DNA of 64,000 nt from Bacteroidaceae bacterium (GTDB lineage: Bacteria > Bacteroidota > Bacteroidia > Bacteroidales > Bacteroidaceae). Below, piece after piece: positions 54,143-63,788 of the stretch. The notes under the pieces are model-generated. The model made no database searches. It was not told where the DNA came from and saw only the letters and a list, made by a program, of their open reading frames with translations. Location: NCBI GenBank assembly GCA_017481875.1, contig JAFUOP010000031.1:110108-174107 (forward strand), given 5' to 3'. Made by a program: the position numbers and the translations under genes. Numbering within the stretch: position 1 is the first letter of the stretch; each line of letters opens with the position of its first letter.

Positions 54143-54982
54143 CTATTTTACCTGAACAATATCGTTGGTTGAGGTAAATATAAACTGCCACACATCTTTT
54201 GATGTTGTTTTGTATCGTGTGAGCACACCTGTAATGTCTAATTTACCTGTAGGGATTGTCATTTTTGCAAAATCGGCATAGTTGCTTATGCGGAAAATAA
54301 TCTCCTGTTTGCCTATTTTTACGTGTCTTTCGGCAATCTCATCGTTGGGTGCATAAAGCTCTGTGCCGTTGGCTTCTTTAAATTCAACATTGTTGAGTTT
54401 TGCATACACAGGGCAGAGATCTTTATTTGTTTTGTCTGCAAGGTATTCCTCGGTGATGTCGAGTGGTGTTTGCTTGCCATACTCGCCCGGTGTGCCGATA
54501 AGCTTCATATGCTCCTCGAATGTTTCTCTGCTCATACGCCCTATTTGAATACCGTATCTTTCGGTATTGTAGGGGATACCTATCTGTGGCAGGTAGCAAT
54601 ATCCGCCCATTGAAAGTCCTTTGCAGTCTATAGCAATCTTTTGTCCTATGGGGAGTGTTGCATAAAGCCCATTGGTGTTTACACCTATTATTATAGCGTC
54701 GTAGCCGTCGCTTATTACCAACTGCTTGTAAATGTTGCCTGTTTCGTCATTGCCCACTATTGTTCCTGCCAATATAATATTTTCGGTAATTTCGGTGGGA
54801 GTGGCTGCAAGCAATTGAGTTCTATATTTTTCCTTAAATTCGGATATAGTCATATTGGGCGCACCTATGGAGTTGTTTCCATAGGGTGGTGTGGTCAAAG
54901 CGGGCTCGTCAAAATCGTTCATACAAGCGTTGAAGGTAAACAATGCCAAGCCTATGAGTAATATGTTTTTAATTGTTTTCAT
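54143..54982 (-). CDS. DUF5689-type lipoprotein
   Basis: 279 residues, lipoprotein signal MKTIKNILLIGLALFTFNAC (Cys20) then MNDFDEP. The mature part starts with an IS-like strand (MTISEFKEKYRTQL) and EITENIILAGTIVGNDETGN, and ends in TGVLTRYKTTSKDVWQFI, as in DUF5689 OB-like domains. Encoded between the TonB receptor gene (21 bases upstream) and the large lipoprotein gene, so it is likely the receptor's surface partner, taking the place of a SusD protein. Confidence 0.75.
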   Translation of the reverse strand: MKTIKNILLIGLALFTFNACMNDFDEPALTTPPYGNNSIGAPNMTISEFKEKYRTQLLAATPTEITENIILAGTIVGNDETGNIYKQLVISDGYDAIIIGVNTNGLYATLPIGQKIAIDCKGLSMGGYCYLPQIGIPYNTERYGIQIGRMSRETFEEHMKLIGTPGEYGKQTPLDITEEYLADKTNKDLCPVYAKLNNVEFKEANGTELYAPNDEIAERHVKIGKQEIIFRISNYADFAKMTIPTGKLDITGVLTRYKTTSKDVWQFIFTSTNDIVQVK

Positions 54983-55003
54983 AAATTCTTCCTCCTTTGT
55001 TTT

Positions 55004-57688
55004 TTAGAAACGAAGTCCTATGTTTAAGTATGCGTTAAATGCACTTGCATAGTACAAGAACGGGTTCTTTGAGAATACATATGTCTTTTTCTCGTTATCC
55101 TCGTTGAGGTCGCCACGGTTTTGCTCATATCCGCCTGTAACCATGTCCTCGTTGTTGAGTACGTTGTTGAGGCTCAAGTTTATATTGAGCTGTTTGCCAC
55201 CTCTTAGTCTGATGCTCTTGCCTATTGACGCATCGAGCATAAAACCACCGTCGCCACGGAATTGTGCGGGTATGTTAGGCTTGGTGGGGTTGCCGTTTTC
55301 GTCGTATCCACCATCGGCTCTTGCAATACTCTGTTTACGTGCATAGAGCGAGGGGCTCACGTATATGCGGTCGTAGTAGTTGAGGTTTGCGCTCAGGTAC
55401 CAGCCGTTTACATTGTAATCGACACCAAGGCTCAAAGCAGTGAGGGGCGAGCCACCTATTTTTGCACCTTTCATATAAATAACCTCTTTCTCGTTCTTGA
55501 GCTTTTGTTGGTCCTCGGTCATTGACGAGCCGTTTGTGTTGCTTGTATATTCGGCTTCTGTTATTGATGCAAGAACATTGAACGAGAGGGCTGATGTTAC
55601 ATTATAAACAAGTGCAGCCTCAACACCGTAGTGTTCTTTATCTACACCGGTCATAGTGAGGTAGGTGAACTTGCCTTCAGAGTCGTTGTAGAACGCGCTC
55701 TGTTGCACGGCATTGTTTATCTTTGTGTAGAAACCGTTTATCTTTGCTGCGAATGCACCATACTTTACAGCGTATGATATTTCACCATTGAGCACACCCT
55801 CGGTTTCGAGTCCTTCAACAAAATCTTCGCGTATGCGGGGTGCCACAAACGAGTTGTAGGCGAGGGGCGCACGCTGCGAGTATCCTCCACCAATCATCAG
55901 CTTGTTGTTGCCATTTATGTCCCAAGTGAGTGATGCTTTTGCTCCGCCGCCCAAGAACTTGGCTGTTCCGCCTTTTCCTTTTGAAATATCGTGCATAGTG
56001 CCGTTGGCATCGATGTATGCTGCACGTCCGTTACGCATGTGTCCATCGCGCTGCATTGTTGTTCCGTCGATGTTGGCACCGGCATAGAAGTGTATCTTGT
56101 TCTTGTTGTATTGGTACTGTGTGAACAGGTTTACCTTGTTTACATAAATATCATAGTTGTAACCAAACTTGTCGCCTTCGCGTATTTGGCGGTTGGGGTT
56201 GTCGAGGTCGTTTTGTATTACATAGCTGTCCAGCCCGTGGTCGCCTACAGAGAATTTATCGACGTCGATGTATTTGTTGGCACCCAAAAGGTCGCTCATC
56301 TCTTTGTAGTGCATTCCCTTTGTGGTGTTTATGTTTACTCCAATATTAGCTTTGCTGTATTTGTTGAACTCGTGGTCGAGTACAGAACCGATGCTGAGCA
56401 TAAGTTGGTCGTTGTGGCGTTCCTCAACATAGTATAGGCACTCGCCATCGACGGCATTTGCTTGTTTGTTGGCAAAAATCATATAGTCCCAGTCGAGCTG
56501 TCGGTTGCCCTTGCTCTCTTTCCAGTAGTTGTATAGTTGCCACCACGAAGCAATGTTGTCCTCTTTCTCTGCAGCATTGGCGGGGTCGTCGTAATATTCC
56601 AGGTCCCAAACGTTATATGCCGAGCTGGGGAGGTTCTTGTAGTAGTTGGGGCGTGGGTCGGCTGCATTGCCGTTCCAGCCAAGCGCGGTTGTTCCGTAAC
56701 TTCCATATTTTACCGCAGCCGATGTTGTCAGCTTTGTTTCGCGGTTTATTTTATAGTCCCAGGTGAGTAGCGCGGTGGGCTCGTACGATGTTACCACGCG
56801 GGCGTTGCGTTTCTCGCCGTTTTGGTATCCCCAGTTGGGGTTGTAGTAGTGGCTGTTGGCAAGCCAATAAGCCTCTTCTGTTGCTGCTCCTTGCTGGCCA
56901 CGTTCTGTGGGTGAGCCCCAAGTAACAATAGAGATACTGTGCTTGTCGTTTATCTTCTTGTATGCGCTCAGGTAATAACCAAGTGAATTGTAGAATGTAC
57001 CTTCGATTACACCCTCATTTGCCCAACGGTAAGAAGCCGATGCGGTAAACGCCCAGCCGTTGCTCATAAGGCCGGTAGAGTAGGTGTACATAAGGCGGGC
57101 AAGGTAGTTACGGTTGCAGGCTACAAAAGACATTTTGTGGCCGGCTGCATATTGGCTGGCACGCATATTAATGTTGCTCGACCCGCCTACACCGCTGAAA
57201 CCATAGCCGCTGTTTTCGAGGTATGTGCTGCTCTCTTGGTTGCGTGTAGCGTCGTTAAGGCCGCCAATCATTCCATAGCTGAATGTTCCACGCTCTGCAT
57301 CGTTGAGCAATGCTCCATTGGCATACACGTTGTTGTATTGCGAGTCGTAGCCACGTATCTTGAAACGCATAGAACTCCAGCGGTAGCCTACCTCGGAAAG
57401 GAAAAAGTCGTCGCTCGACGTTGTGATGGCCGACGCTCCTTGAATAACGTCCTCGTCTTCGTCGAGCATGCTCTCGGTGAATGTGAATTGGTCTTTGTCT
57501 ATCCCGGTTCCTGTGAATTCGGGTATTGCCATTTTAGAGGCGTCTGTTGCTATAACAGTGTCTTGAACGTGATGCACAGGCATTCTTATAGCAGCACTCT
57601 GGCTCTTTTCTACGTTCTGTGCGGTGGCATTGTTGCTCAATACCAAACAGATTAAAAAGAGCATTACATACTTAAAAATTTTTTTCAT
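55004..57688 (-). CDS. TonB-dependent outer-membrane receptor
   Basis: About 894 residues from MKKIFKYVMLFLICLVLSNN, with a signal peptide cut near residue 24 (ATAQ). There is no carboxypeptidase-like N-terminal domain and no SusD partner, so it is not a SusC/SusD system. A plug domain (about 75-200; FKIRGYDSQYNNVYANGALL) precedes a large barrel ending SAFNAYLNIGLRF. First gene of a three-gene operon with two lipoproteins, divergent from a secreted nuclease/phosphatase-like enzyme. Substrate unknown. Confidence 0.88.
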   Translation of the reverse strand: MKKIFKYVMLFLICLVLSNNATAQNVEKSQSAAIRMPVHHVQDTVIATDASKMAIPEFTGTGIDKDQFTFTESMLDEDEDVIQGASAITTSSDDFFLSEVGYRWSSMRFKIRGYDSQYNNVYANGALLNDAERGTFSYGMIGGLNDATRNQESSTYLENSGYGFSGVGGSSNINMRASQYAAGHKMSFVACNRNYLARLMYTYSTGLMSNGWAFTASASYRWANEGVIEGTFYNSLGYYLSAYKKINDKHSISIVTWGSPTERGQQGAATEEAYWLANSHYYNPNWGYQNGEKRNARVVTSYEPTALLTWDYKINRETKLTTSAAVKYGSYGTTALGWNGNAADPRPNYYKNLPSSAYNVWDLEYYDDPANAAEKEDNIASWWQLYNYWKESKGNRQLDWDYMIFANKQANAVDGECLYYVEERHNDQLMLSIGSVLDHEFNKYSKANIGVNINTTKGMHYKEMSDLLGANKYIDVDKFSVGDHGLDSYVIQNDLDNPNRQIREGDKFGYNYDIYVNKVNLFTQYQYNKNKIHFYAGANIDGTTMQRDGHMRNGRAAYIDANGTMHDISKGKGGTAKFLGGGAKASLTWDINGNNKLMIGGGYSQRAPLAYNSFVAPRIREDFVEGLETEGVLNGEISYAVKYGAFAAKINGFYTKINNAVQQSAFYNDSEGKFTYLTMTGVDKEHYGVEAALVYNVTSALSFNVLASITEAEYTSNTNGSSMTEDQQKLKNEKEVIYMKGAKIGGSPLTALSLGVDYNVNGWYLSANLNYYDRIYVSPSLYARKQSIARADGGYDENGNPTKPNIPAQFRGDGGFMLDASIGKSIRLRGGKQLNINLSLNNVLNNEDMVTGGYEQNRGDLNEDNEKKTYVFSKNPFLYYASAFNAYLNIGLRF

Positions 57689-57943
57689 CTGTGATAAAAT
57701 ATTAATGTTTAAACTCTTATCGCTAAAATTTGAACCTTTCACAAGCTTTTATTATAAAATTCTCACAAAGATTATAAAAATTATATAATATAAAAAGTAA
57801 ATCGCCCGCTTTTTTGGTCGGTGAAAAGTTAAATTTGTGAAGTGTGAAAATTATTTCCTTTTTCCCTCGCAAATAAGATAAAAAGTAGTATTTTTACGCA
57901 TTGAACCCGCTTGTGCGGGTATTTGTAACAAGAATTTTATAAA

Positions 57944-58996
57944 ATGAATATGAGACAGTTCTATTTTTTATTTGTGGCTTTGACGCTTGCGGTTGTGTTG
58001 TGTGGCCCTGCTGTGGCACAACAAAAACGTTTTGAAATGTATGCTGTGGGTTTTTATAATCTTGAGAATCTTTTTGATACCATTCACGACAAAGGAAAAA
58101 ATGACTTTGAGTTTTTGCCCGATGGAACAAACAAATGGGCTACAATGAAATATACCAACAAGGTGAAAAATATGTCGGAGGTGCTTGCCGACATGGCTTC
58201 CGATATGTTGCCAAATATCGGCATGGCTGCAGTAGGTGTTTCGGAGATAGAAAACAGCCGGGTGTTGCAGGCTCTTGTTGAGAGTGATGCTTTGGCAAAA
58301 CGTGGCTGGAAATTTATACACGTTGAGGGCCCCGATACCCGTGGCGTGGATTGTGCTTTGCTGTACAACCCTCATCTCTTTCAGCCTTATGCATATAAAT
58401 TGGCTCCTTATTTATTGGAAAATGGCAGTGATGAATACAAGACACGTGGCTATTTAATTGTGAGTGGTATGATGAGTGGTGAGCGTGTGCATATGATTGT
58501 GAATCACTGGCCTTCGCGCTACGCAAAGTCGCCTGCACGTGAACGTGCAGGAGTGCAGGTGCGTGAATTAAAGGATTCTCTTATGGCAGAGGACCCTGCA
58601 TCGAAAGTTATTATAATGGGTGATATGAACGATGACCCCGACGACAAGAGTATGAAAAAATGTCTTGGTGCTATGCGCTACCGCGAAGAACTTAAGTCTC
58701 CTGCAGATTTATATAATCCCTGGTGGAAGGTTTTGCGCGAAGATGGCATTGGAACACTTAAATACAAAGGTAATTGGAATCTTTTTGACCAAGTGGTGTT
58801 TACTGCCAATCTTGTGGGTAAGGACAGAAGTACGCTTAAATATTGGAAGCCCGAGATTTTCTCCCGTAGCTATATGATGCAGACCGAGGGTAAGTACAAG
58901 GGCTCGCCTAAGCGCACTCACGCAAGCGGTGTGTGGCTTAACGGCTATAGCGACCACCTCCCTGTAATAATTTATTTGGTTAAAGAGGTAAAATAG
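57944..58996 (+). CDS. Secreted endonuclease/exonuclease/phosphatase-family enzyme
   Basis: 350 residues, signal peptide MNMRQFYFLFVALTLAVVLC to about residue 26 (GPAVAQQ). The catalytic motifs of the EEP superfamily are in order: FYNLENLFD, the metal-binding Glu in VGVSEIENSRV, RGVDCALLY, NHWPSRY, MGDMNDDPDD and the final SDHLPV. It should cleave phosphodiester or phosphomonoester bonds outside the inner membrane. Divergent from the TonB receptor operon, it may provide that system's substrate. ATG at 57950 is an alternative start. Confidence 0.88.
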   Translation: MNMRQFYFLFVALTLAVVLCGPAVAQQKRFEMYAVGFYNLENLFDTIHDKGKNDFEFLPDGTNKWATMKYTNKVKNMSEVLADMASDMLPNIGMAAVGVSEIENSRVLQALVESDALAKRGWKFIHVEGPDTRGVDCALLYNPHLFQPYAYKLAPYLLENGSDEYKTRGYLIVSGMMSGERVHMIVNHWPSRYAKSPARERAGVQVRELKDSLMAEDPASKVIIMGDMNDDPDDKSMKKCLGAMRYREELKSPADLYNPWWKVLREDGIGTLKYKGNWNLFDQVVFTANLVGKDRSTLKYWKPEIFSRSYMMQTEGKYKGSPKRTHASGVWLNGYSDHLPVIIYLVKEVK

Positions 58997-59008
58997 CTTT
59001 CCTGAATT

Positions 59009-59054
59009 ATTAAACCGATGCAGCAACCCCGCGGGGTTGCTGCATCGGTTTAAT
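59009..59054. terminator. 46-bp palindrome between the nuclease gene and sodB
   Basis: Perfect palindrome centred on CCCCGCGGGG, from 12 bases after one stop to the base next to the sodB stop. No T-run; probably a bidirectional terminator. Confidence 0.75.
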
Positions 59055-59672
59055 TTACATATCGAGCCGGCTCTCAATCATCTCCCAATCTACTATATTC
59101 CATAATTGTTTAACGTGTTCGGCACGGCGGTTTTGGTAGTCGAGGTAGTAGGCGTGCTCCCACACGTCTATGCCTAAAAGCGGTGTCATGTGGTAGCGTA
59201 TGGGGTTGTCGCCATTGTGGCAGTTTATAATGTTTAGCTTGCCTGTTTCGTCTTGTGCAAGCCACACCCAGCCCGAACCGAAGAGTGCTGCAGCGGCCTC
59301 TTCCATTTTTCTTTTTAAAGTTTCAAAATTGCCGAAATCAAATTTTATAGAATTTTCCAATGCTCCTGTCGGGCGGTTGTTGGCCGGTGCGGTGGGGGTG
59401 AATTGTTCAAAATAGAGCGAGTGGTTGAGCACCTGCCCTGCATTGTTGAATAGTGGGCCGTCGGGTGCTTGTTCCACTATCTCACGTAGAGTCATTCCTT
59501 CAAAATCGCTCTCGGCTACAAGCTCGTTCAGTTTGTTTACATAGGCCTGCAGGTGCTTCCCATAGTGGTATTCTATGGTCGATTGGCTTATAAAAGGCGC
59601 AAGCGCAGTGGCGGGGTAGAGAAGTACAGGCATCTGAAAGCCTGTGATGTTGCTTTTTACTATAGTACTCAT
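59055..59672 (-). CDS. sodB: Superoxide dismutase, Fe/Mn type
   Basis: 205 residues from MSTIVKSNITGF. Metal ligands are His36 (IEYHYGKHLQAYV), His in VLNHSLYFEQF, and Asp and His in GIDVWEHAYYLDY. The motif LFGSGWVWLAQ is present. It converts superoxide to oxygen and peroxide. Whether iron or manganese is used cannot be fixed from sequence; Bacteroides enzymes of this group accept both. The frame is open further upstream to 59810, overlapping the divergent helicase gene, but a start there is unlikely. Confidence 0.93.
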   Translation of the reverse strand: MSTIVKSNITGFQMPVLLYPATALAPFISQSTIEYHYGKHLQAYVNKLNELVAESDFEGMTLREIVEQAPDGPLFNNAGQVLNHSLYFEQFTPTAPANNRPTGALENSIKFDFGNFETLKRKMEEAAAALFGSGWVWLAQDETGKLNIINCHNGDNPIRYHMTPLLGIDVWEHAYYLDYQNRRAEHVKQLWNIVDWEMIESRLDM

Positions 59673-59748
59673 AAAGGTGTTAAATAAAATGTTCAATCTT
59701 ATAAACGTATCTTCCTCTTTTATGTTCGCGTTTCTGCTATTTTTTGCA

Positions 59749-59756
59749 TATCTTCG
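59749..59756 (+). promoter_or_regulatory. -7 box of the helicase gene
   Basis: TATCTTCG, 20 bases before the ATG at 59777, the same form as at btuB, the his operon and others. Confidence 0.6.
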
Positions 59757-59776
59757 CACAATATTGTAATAAGGTA

Positions 59777-62176
59777 ATGGGAATAAATTTTGAAGAGGAA
59801 TTAAATGCATCGCAGCTTGCTGCGGTACGTTATTGCGACGGGCCTTCGCTGGTTATTGCAGGTGCCGGCTCGGGCAAAACAAGAGTGCTTACTTATAAAA
59901 TTGCCTATCTGTTGGAGATGGGCTACGAGCCTTGGTCTATTCTTGCTCTCACCTTTACCAATAAAGCGGCCAAGGAGATGAAAGAGCGTATAGCTTCCAG
60001 CGTGGGTAAGCTGGACGCGTCGGCCATTTGTATGGGTACGTTCCACTCGGTGTTTTCAAAGATTTTGCGCAAAGAGGCTCATTTGCTTGGGTATGATTCG
60101 CAGTTTACTATTTACGACCAAACCGATTCCCGAAGCCTTATAAAGAGTATAATTAAAGAGATGCAGCTCGATGAAAAGATTTACAAGCCTGCAGCTGTAG
60201 GGGAGCGTATCTCTAGTGCTAAAAGTGCTCTTGTGCTGCCACGCGAGTATGCTTCAAATACGGGGCTTGTGGGCGACGACCAACGTGCGCGTATCCCCGA
60301 AACGCGTTATATTTACAGCCGTTATTGCGAGCGTTGCAAGCAAGCCAATGCTATGGATTTTGACGACCTGCTGCTCAATACCTACAGGCTGTTTGAGGAG
60401 TTCCCCGAGGTGCGAGAAAAATATGTGCGCAAGTTTCGCTATCTGCTTGTAGATGAGTATCAGGACACTAATTTTTTGCAAGCAGCCATTGTGTGGCAGC
60501 TTACCAAGGAGAGGCAGGCGGTTTGTGTGGTGGGCGACGATGCACAGAGTATCTATGCTTTTCGTGGTGCAAATATTGGCAATATATTGGGCTTTACGCA
60601 GCGTTATAAGAATGCAAAAGTCTTTAAACTCGAGCAGAACTACCGCTCTACCAAAATGATTGTAAATGCTGCCAATAGCATTATAAAAAACAATGCGCAG
60701 CAGATAGAAAAAACAGTTTATTCGGAGCGTGCGACGGGTGAGCCCATAGCGGTGTGCCCTGCATATTCCGATTTTGAAGAGGGTGAGATTGTTGCTAATA
60801 GAATATCTGATTTGCGCCGCCGTAAGGGGTTGGATTTTTGTGATATTGCTGTGCTTTATCGTACAAATGCTCAGTCGCGTATATTTGAGGAGGCATTCCG
60901 TAAACGCTCTTTCCCTTACCGCATATATGGTGGTTTGTCGTTCTATCAGCGCAAGGAGGTTAAAGATGTCATAGCTTATTTTCGTCTTATATGCAACCAT
61001 CACGACGAGGAGGCTGTGAAGCGAATTATAAATTACCCGGCACGCGGAATAGGCGACACTACATTGCAAAAAGTAAAGCAAGTTGCAATAGACAATGGTG
61101 TGAGCTTGTGGGAGGTGTTGCAAAATCCTGCCGGTTTCGGCTTGGCTGTGAACAAAGGCACGCTTGCAAAGCTTGCCGGCTTTGCCGGGTTAATAGAAGA
61201 TTTCACACAGCTTGCTGCTGAAAAAGATGCGGCCGAGGTTGCTTCTGTGGTTGTGAGAGAGAGTGGTGTGTGGGGTGATATATTCCGCGATAATAGTGTG
61301 GAGGGCAAGGCAAGGCAGGAGAACTTGCAAGAGTTGCTCGATGGAATAAAAGAGTTTGTGGATATGCGTCTGGAGGAGGGGAATGAATATAATCGTTTGA
61401 CCGATTTCCTTGCCGAAGTGTCGCTTATGTCCGACCAAGATACAAACGATGAAGCAGGCGACAACCATATTACGCTCATGACTATTCACTCGGCTAAGGG
61501 CCTTGAGTTTAGTGCTGTGTTTGTTGTGGGGCTCGAGGAGGATTTGTTCCCTAACCAGTGTGCAGCGGTGTCGCCACGTGAAATGGAAGAGGAACGACGG
61601 TTGTTTTATGTAGCTGTAACACGTGCAAAAGATTACTGTACGCTCTCCTATTCAAAGACGCGCTATCACTATGGTACAACCGAGTATCACGAGCCAAGCC
61701 GTTTTATAACAGAAATAGCCCCGGGCTGCTTGTCGCGTGGTGGCGGAGCCGGTGAACAGCCTCTGCCGCAACGTGGTGGCTTGTTTGCAGGCACAAGTGC
61801 CCGTAGCGGCCTTTTTCCCTCTAATAGCGGGCGTGGTGTTTATAATAACTCTCAAGTGGGCAGTACCCGCGGGCACTACTCATCGTTTCAGTCTGCAAGC
61901 AACAGGCCTGTGGCGCAACAGCCTATAAACAAGTCGGTTGTGAGCAGTAGCTCCCGCCTGCAACGCCTCTCCGATGTGGAGCGCGACTTTTATGCACCCA
62001 AAAGTAATCATACGGCTGTGTCGGCCGGCTCTTTTGTGCAGCACGACCGTTTTGGCGTAGGTGAGGTACTCTCCGTGGAGGGTGTGGGTGAGAATGCCAA
62101 GGCGGTTATAAATTTTAAAAATGCAGGAACAAAAACCCTGTTACTTAAATTTGCAAAATTAAAAACAATAGGATAA
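59777..62176 (+). CDS. UvrD/PcrA-type DNA helicase
   Basis: 799 residues from MGINFEEELNASQLAAV. Superfamily 1 motifs in order: Walker A AGAGSGKTR (28-36), LALTFTNKAAKEM, GTFHSVFSKILR, Walker B LVDEYQDTNF (near 224-233), GDDAQSIYAFRGA, LEQNYRST, TIHSAKGLEF and YVAVTRAKD. The C-terminal tail (about 650-740) is low complexity, then a Tudor-like end VQHDRFGVGEVLSVEGVG (PcrA type). It unwinds DNA 3' to 5' in repair. Overlaps nspC by 1 base. Confidence 0.93.
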   Translation: MGINFEEELNASQLAAVRYCDGPSLVIAGAGSGKTRVLTYKIAYLLEMGYEPWSILALTFTNKAAKEMKERIASSVGKLDASAICMGTFHSVFSKILRKEAHLLGYDSQFTIYDQTDSRSLIKSIIKEMQLDEKIYKPAAVGERISSAKSALVLPREYASNTGLVGDDQRARIPETRYIYSRYCERCKQANAMDFDDLLLNTYRLFEEFPEVREKYVRKFRYLLVDEYQDTNFLQAAIVWQLTKERQAVCVVGDDAQSIYAFRGANIGNILGFTQRYKNAKVFKLEQNYRSTKMIVNAANSIIKNNAQQIEKTVYSERATGEPIAVCPAYSDFEEGEIVANRISDLRRRKGLDFCDIAVLYRTNAQSRIFEEAFRKRSFPYRIYGGLSFYQRKEVKDVIAYFRLICNHHDEEAVKRIINYPARGIGDTTLQKVKQVAIDNGVSLWEVLQNPAGFGLAVNKGTLAKLAGFAGLIEDFTQLAAEKDAAEVASVVVRESGVWGDIFRDNSVEGKARQENLQELLDGIKEFVDMRLEEGNEYNRLTDFLAEVSLMSDQDTNDEAGDNHITLMTIHSAKGLEFSAVFVVGLEEDLFPNQCAAVSPREMEEERRLFYVAVTRAKDYCTLSYSKTRYHYGTTEYHEPSRFITEIAPGCLSRGGGAGEQPLPQRGGLFAGTSARSGLFPSNSGRGVYNNSQVGSTRGHYSSFQSASNRPVAQQPINKSVVSSSSRLQRLSDVERDFYAPKSNHTAVSAGSFVQHDRFGVGEVLSVEGVGENAKAVINFKNAGTKTLLLKFAKLKTIG

Positions 62177-63345
62177 TGGATAAGGATATTATAAATAAGG
62201 TGTCATCGCCTTGCTATGTGATGGAGGAAAAGTTGTTGCGTCGTAATTTATCGCTCATCGGCCGTGTGGCTGCCGAGGCGGGTGTGGATATTATACTTGC
62301 TTTTAAAGCGTTTGCTTTGTGGAAAACATTCCCTGTCTTTCGCGAGTATATAAGTTCGGTAACGGCCAGTTCTATCTACGAGGCGCGTTTGGGCTACGAG
62401 GAGTTCGGCAGCAGGGTGCATGCCTTTTCGCCTGCATATACCAAAGAGGAATTCCCCGAAATTATGCGTTGCAGCAGCCACATCTCGTTTAATTCTTTGT
62501 CGCAGTATGAGCGTTTTTATCCTATGACAAAGAGTGCAGCGCACTATATATCGTGTGGCGTGAGAATAAATCCTGAGTATTCCGAAATTGAGACAGAGTT
62601 GTATAATCCTTGCGCTCCGGGTAGCCGTCTTGGCGTTACTGCCGATCTCTTGCCTTCTGTGCTGCCTGCAGGCATTGAGGGCTTCCACTGCCATTGCCAC
62701 TGTGAGTCCGACTCCTATGCTCTTGAACACACGCTACAGCACATTGAGGAAAAGTTCGGTGCGTGGCTGCCTAAAATTAAATGGCTGAACCTTGGTGGTG
62801 GGCATTTGATGACTCGCAAAGACTATGATGTGGAGCATCTCATTGCTTTGCTGAAAGGTTTGCGGGGGCGTTATCCCAACCTTCAAATAATACTTGAACC
62901 CGGCTCGGCCTTTGCCTGGCAGACAGGCTCCTTGGTGTCGCGTGTTGTGGATATTGTGGAGAGCCGCGGCATACGCACTGCTATTTTGAATGTGAGTTTT
63001 ACTTGCCATATGCCCGACTGTTTGGAGATGCCTTATCAGCCGAAGGTTACCGGTGCCGAGTCTTTGGAGCCCGATGCAGTGAAGGGCGCACCTTTTAGTG
63101 AAAATATCTATCGCTTGGGCGGAAACAGTTGCTTGAGCGGCGATTATATGGGAAGTTGGCGTTTCCCGCAACCGTTGAAAGTGGGCGACACTGTGGTGTT
63201 TGAAGATATGATACACTACACGACGGTAAAAACCAATATGTTCAACGGAATATCGCACCCAAGCATAGCGTTCTTGCGTGAAACGGGAGAATTGCAAATG
63301 TTGCGTGAATTTTGTTACGAGGATTATCGCGACAGAATGTGTTAG
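62176..63345 (+). CDS. nspC: Carboxynorspermidine decarboxylase
   Basis: 389-residue PLP enzyme of the alanine-racemase-fold decarboxylases. PLP lysine in IILAFKAFALW (Lys44), HCHCESD, NLGGGHLMTRKDYD, EPGSAFAWQTG and the active-site cysteine in GGNSCLSGDYMGSW are present. It decarboxylates carboxynorspermidine or carboxyspermidine to the polyamine. Its partner dehydrogenase (CANSDH) is not in this window. Its ATG overlaps the helicase stop (TAATG). Confidence 0.9.
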   Translation: MDKDIINKVSSPCYVMEEKLLRRNLSLIGRVAAEAGVDIILAFKAFALWKTFPVFREYISSVTASSIYEARLGYEEFGSRVHAFSPAYTKEEFPEIMRCSSHISFNSLSQYERFYPMTKSAAHYISCGVRINPEYSEIETELYNPCAPGSRLGVTADLLPSVLPAGIEGFHCHCHCESDSYALEHTLQHIEEKFGAWLPKIKWLNLGGGHLMTRKDYDVEHLIALLKGLRGRYPNLQIILEPGSAFAWQTGSLVSRVVDIVESRGIRTAILNVSFTCHMPDCLEMPYQPKVTGAESLEPDAVKGAPFSENIYRLGGNSCLSGDYMGSWRFPQPLKVGDTVVFEDMIHYTTVKTNMFNGISHPSIAFLRETGELQMLREFCYEDYRDRMC

Positions 63346-63441
63346 CCCCTTTTTAAACTGCGTGTAGAGGTGTTTGATAATGTTTTTGAGATTTTTTTGA
63401 AAAAAAGTGCCAATAATTCTTGCCGGAAAGAAAAATTGTTG

Positions 63442-63449
63442 TACCTTTG
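63442..63449 (+). promoter_or_regulatory. -7 box ahead of the tRNA-Gly cluster
   Basis: TACCTTTG matches TAnnTTTG, with a weak TCTTG about 19 bases upstream. The predicted transcript would carry the 88-bp repeats and the tRNAs. Confidence 0.7.
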
Positions 63450-63526
63450 CACTCGCAACACGGAGAAATACTCAATTGTGAGTAGCTTTGTTGAAAAATA
63501 AAGTGATATTGAAATGACGTGTTGAA

Positions 63527-63707
63527 GGGATTGCGGAATTTTCGTTGCCAGTGAGAGCAGAAGGATTTATTCTTATGCCGAGCGCAGCAGAAAATCTCGC
63601 AGTTTCGAAGAAACAAACAGGGATTGCGGAATTTTCGTTGCCAGTGAGAGCAGAAGGATTTATTCTTATGCCGAGCGCAGCAGAAAATCTCGCAGTTTCG
63701 AAGAAAC
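63527..63707 (+). repeat. Tandem 88-bp repeat ahead of tRNA-Gly genes
   Basis: Two identical 88-base copies (63527-63614 and 63620-63707; period 93) begin GGGATTGCGGAATTTTCG and end TTTCGAAGAAAC, two bases before a tRNA fragment. Each contains ATGCCGAGCGCAGCAG, which recalls the GCCGAGCG segment of the pyrG leader repeats. Nothing else is seen in 63346-63708. Confidence 0.9.
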
Positions 63708-63708
63708 T

Positions 63709-63744
63709 GCGGAAATAGCTCAGTTGGTAGAGCACAACCTTGCC
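63709..63744 (+). pseudogene. tRNA-Gly 5'-half fragment
   Basis: 36 bases identical to the two intact tRNA-Gly genes, from the acceptor 5' strand through the D arm to the anticodon GCC, then unrelated sequence. At 63765-63781 the 17-base anticodon arm appears again with its centre base changed (reverse-complement form). It cannot fold as a tRNA. Confidence 0.8.
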
Positions 63745-63788
63745 CCGCAATAAAAATAAGGTACCAACCTTGGCAAGGTTGAAAATAT

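Noticed and set aside
55991-56437. Plus-strand frames inside the TonB receptor gene
   Set aside because: Several 80-170 residue frames oppose the receptor gene; they are Val/Cys-rich shadows of its codon bias.
63472-63750. Minus-strand protein over the tRNA leader repeats
   Set aside because: Its two identical blocks are just the translation of the 88-bp repeat, and it runs into a tRNA fragment.
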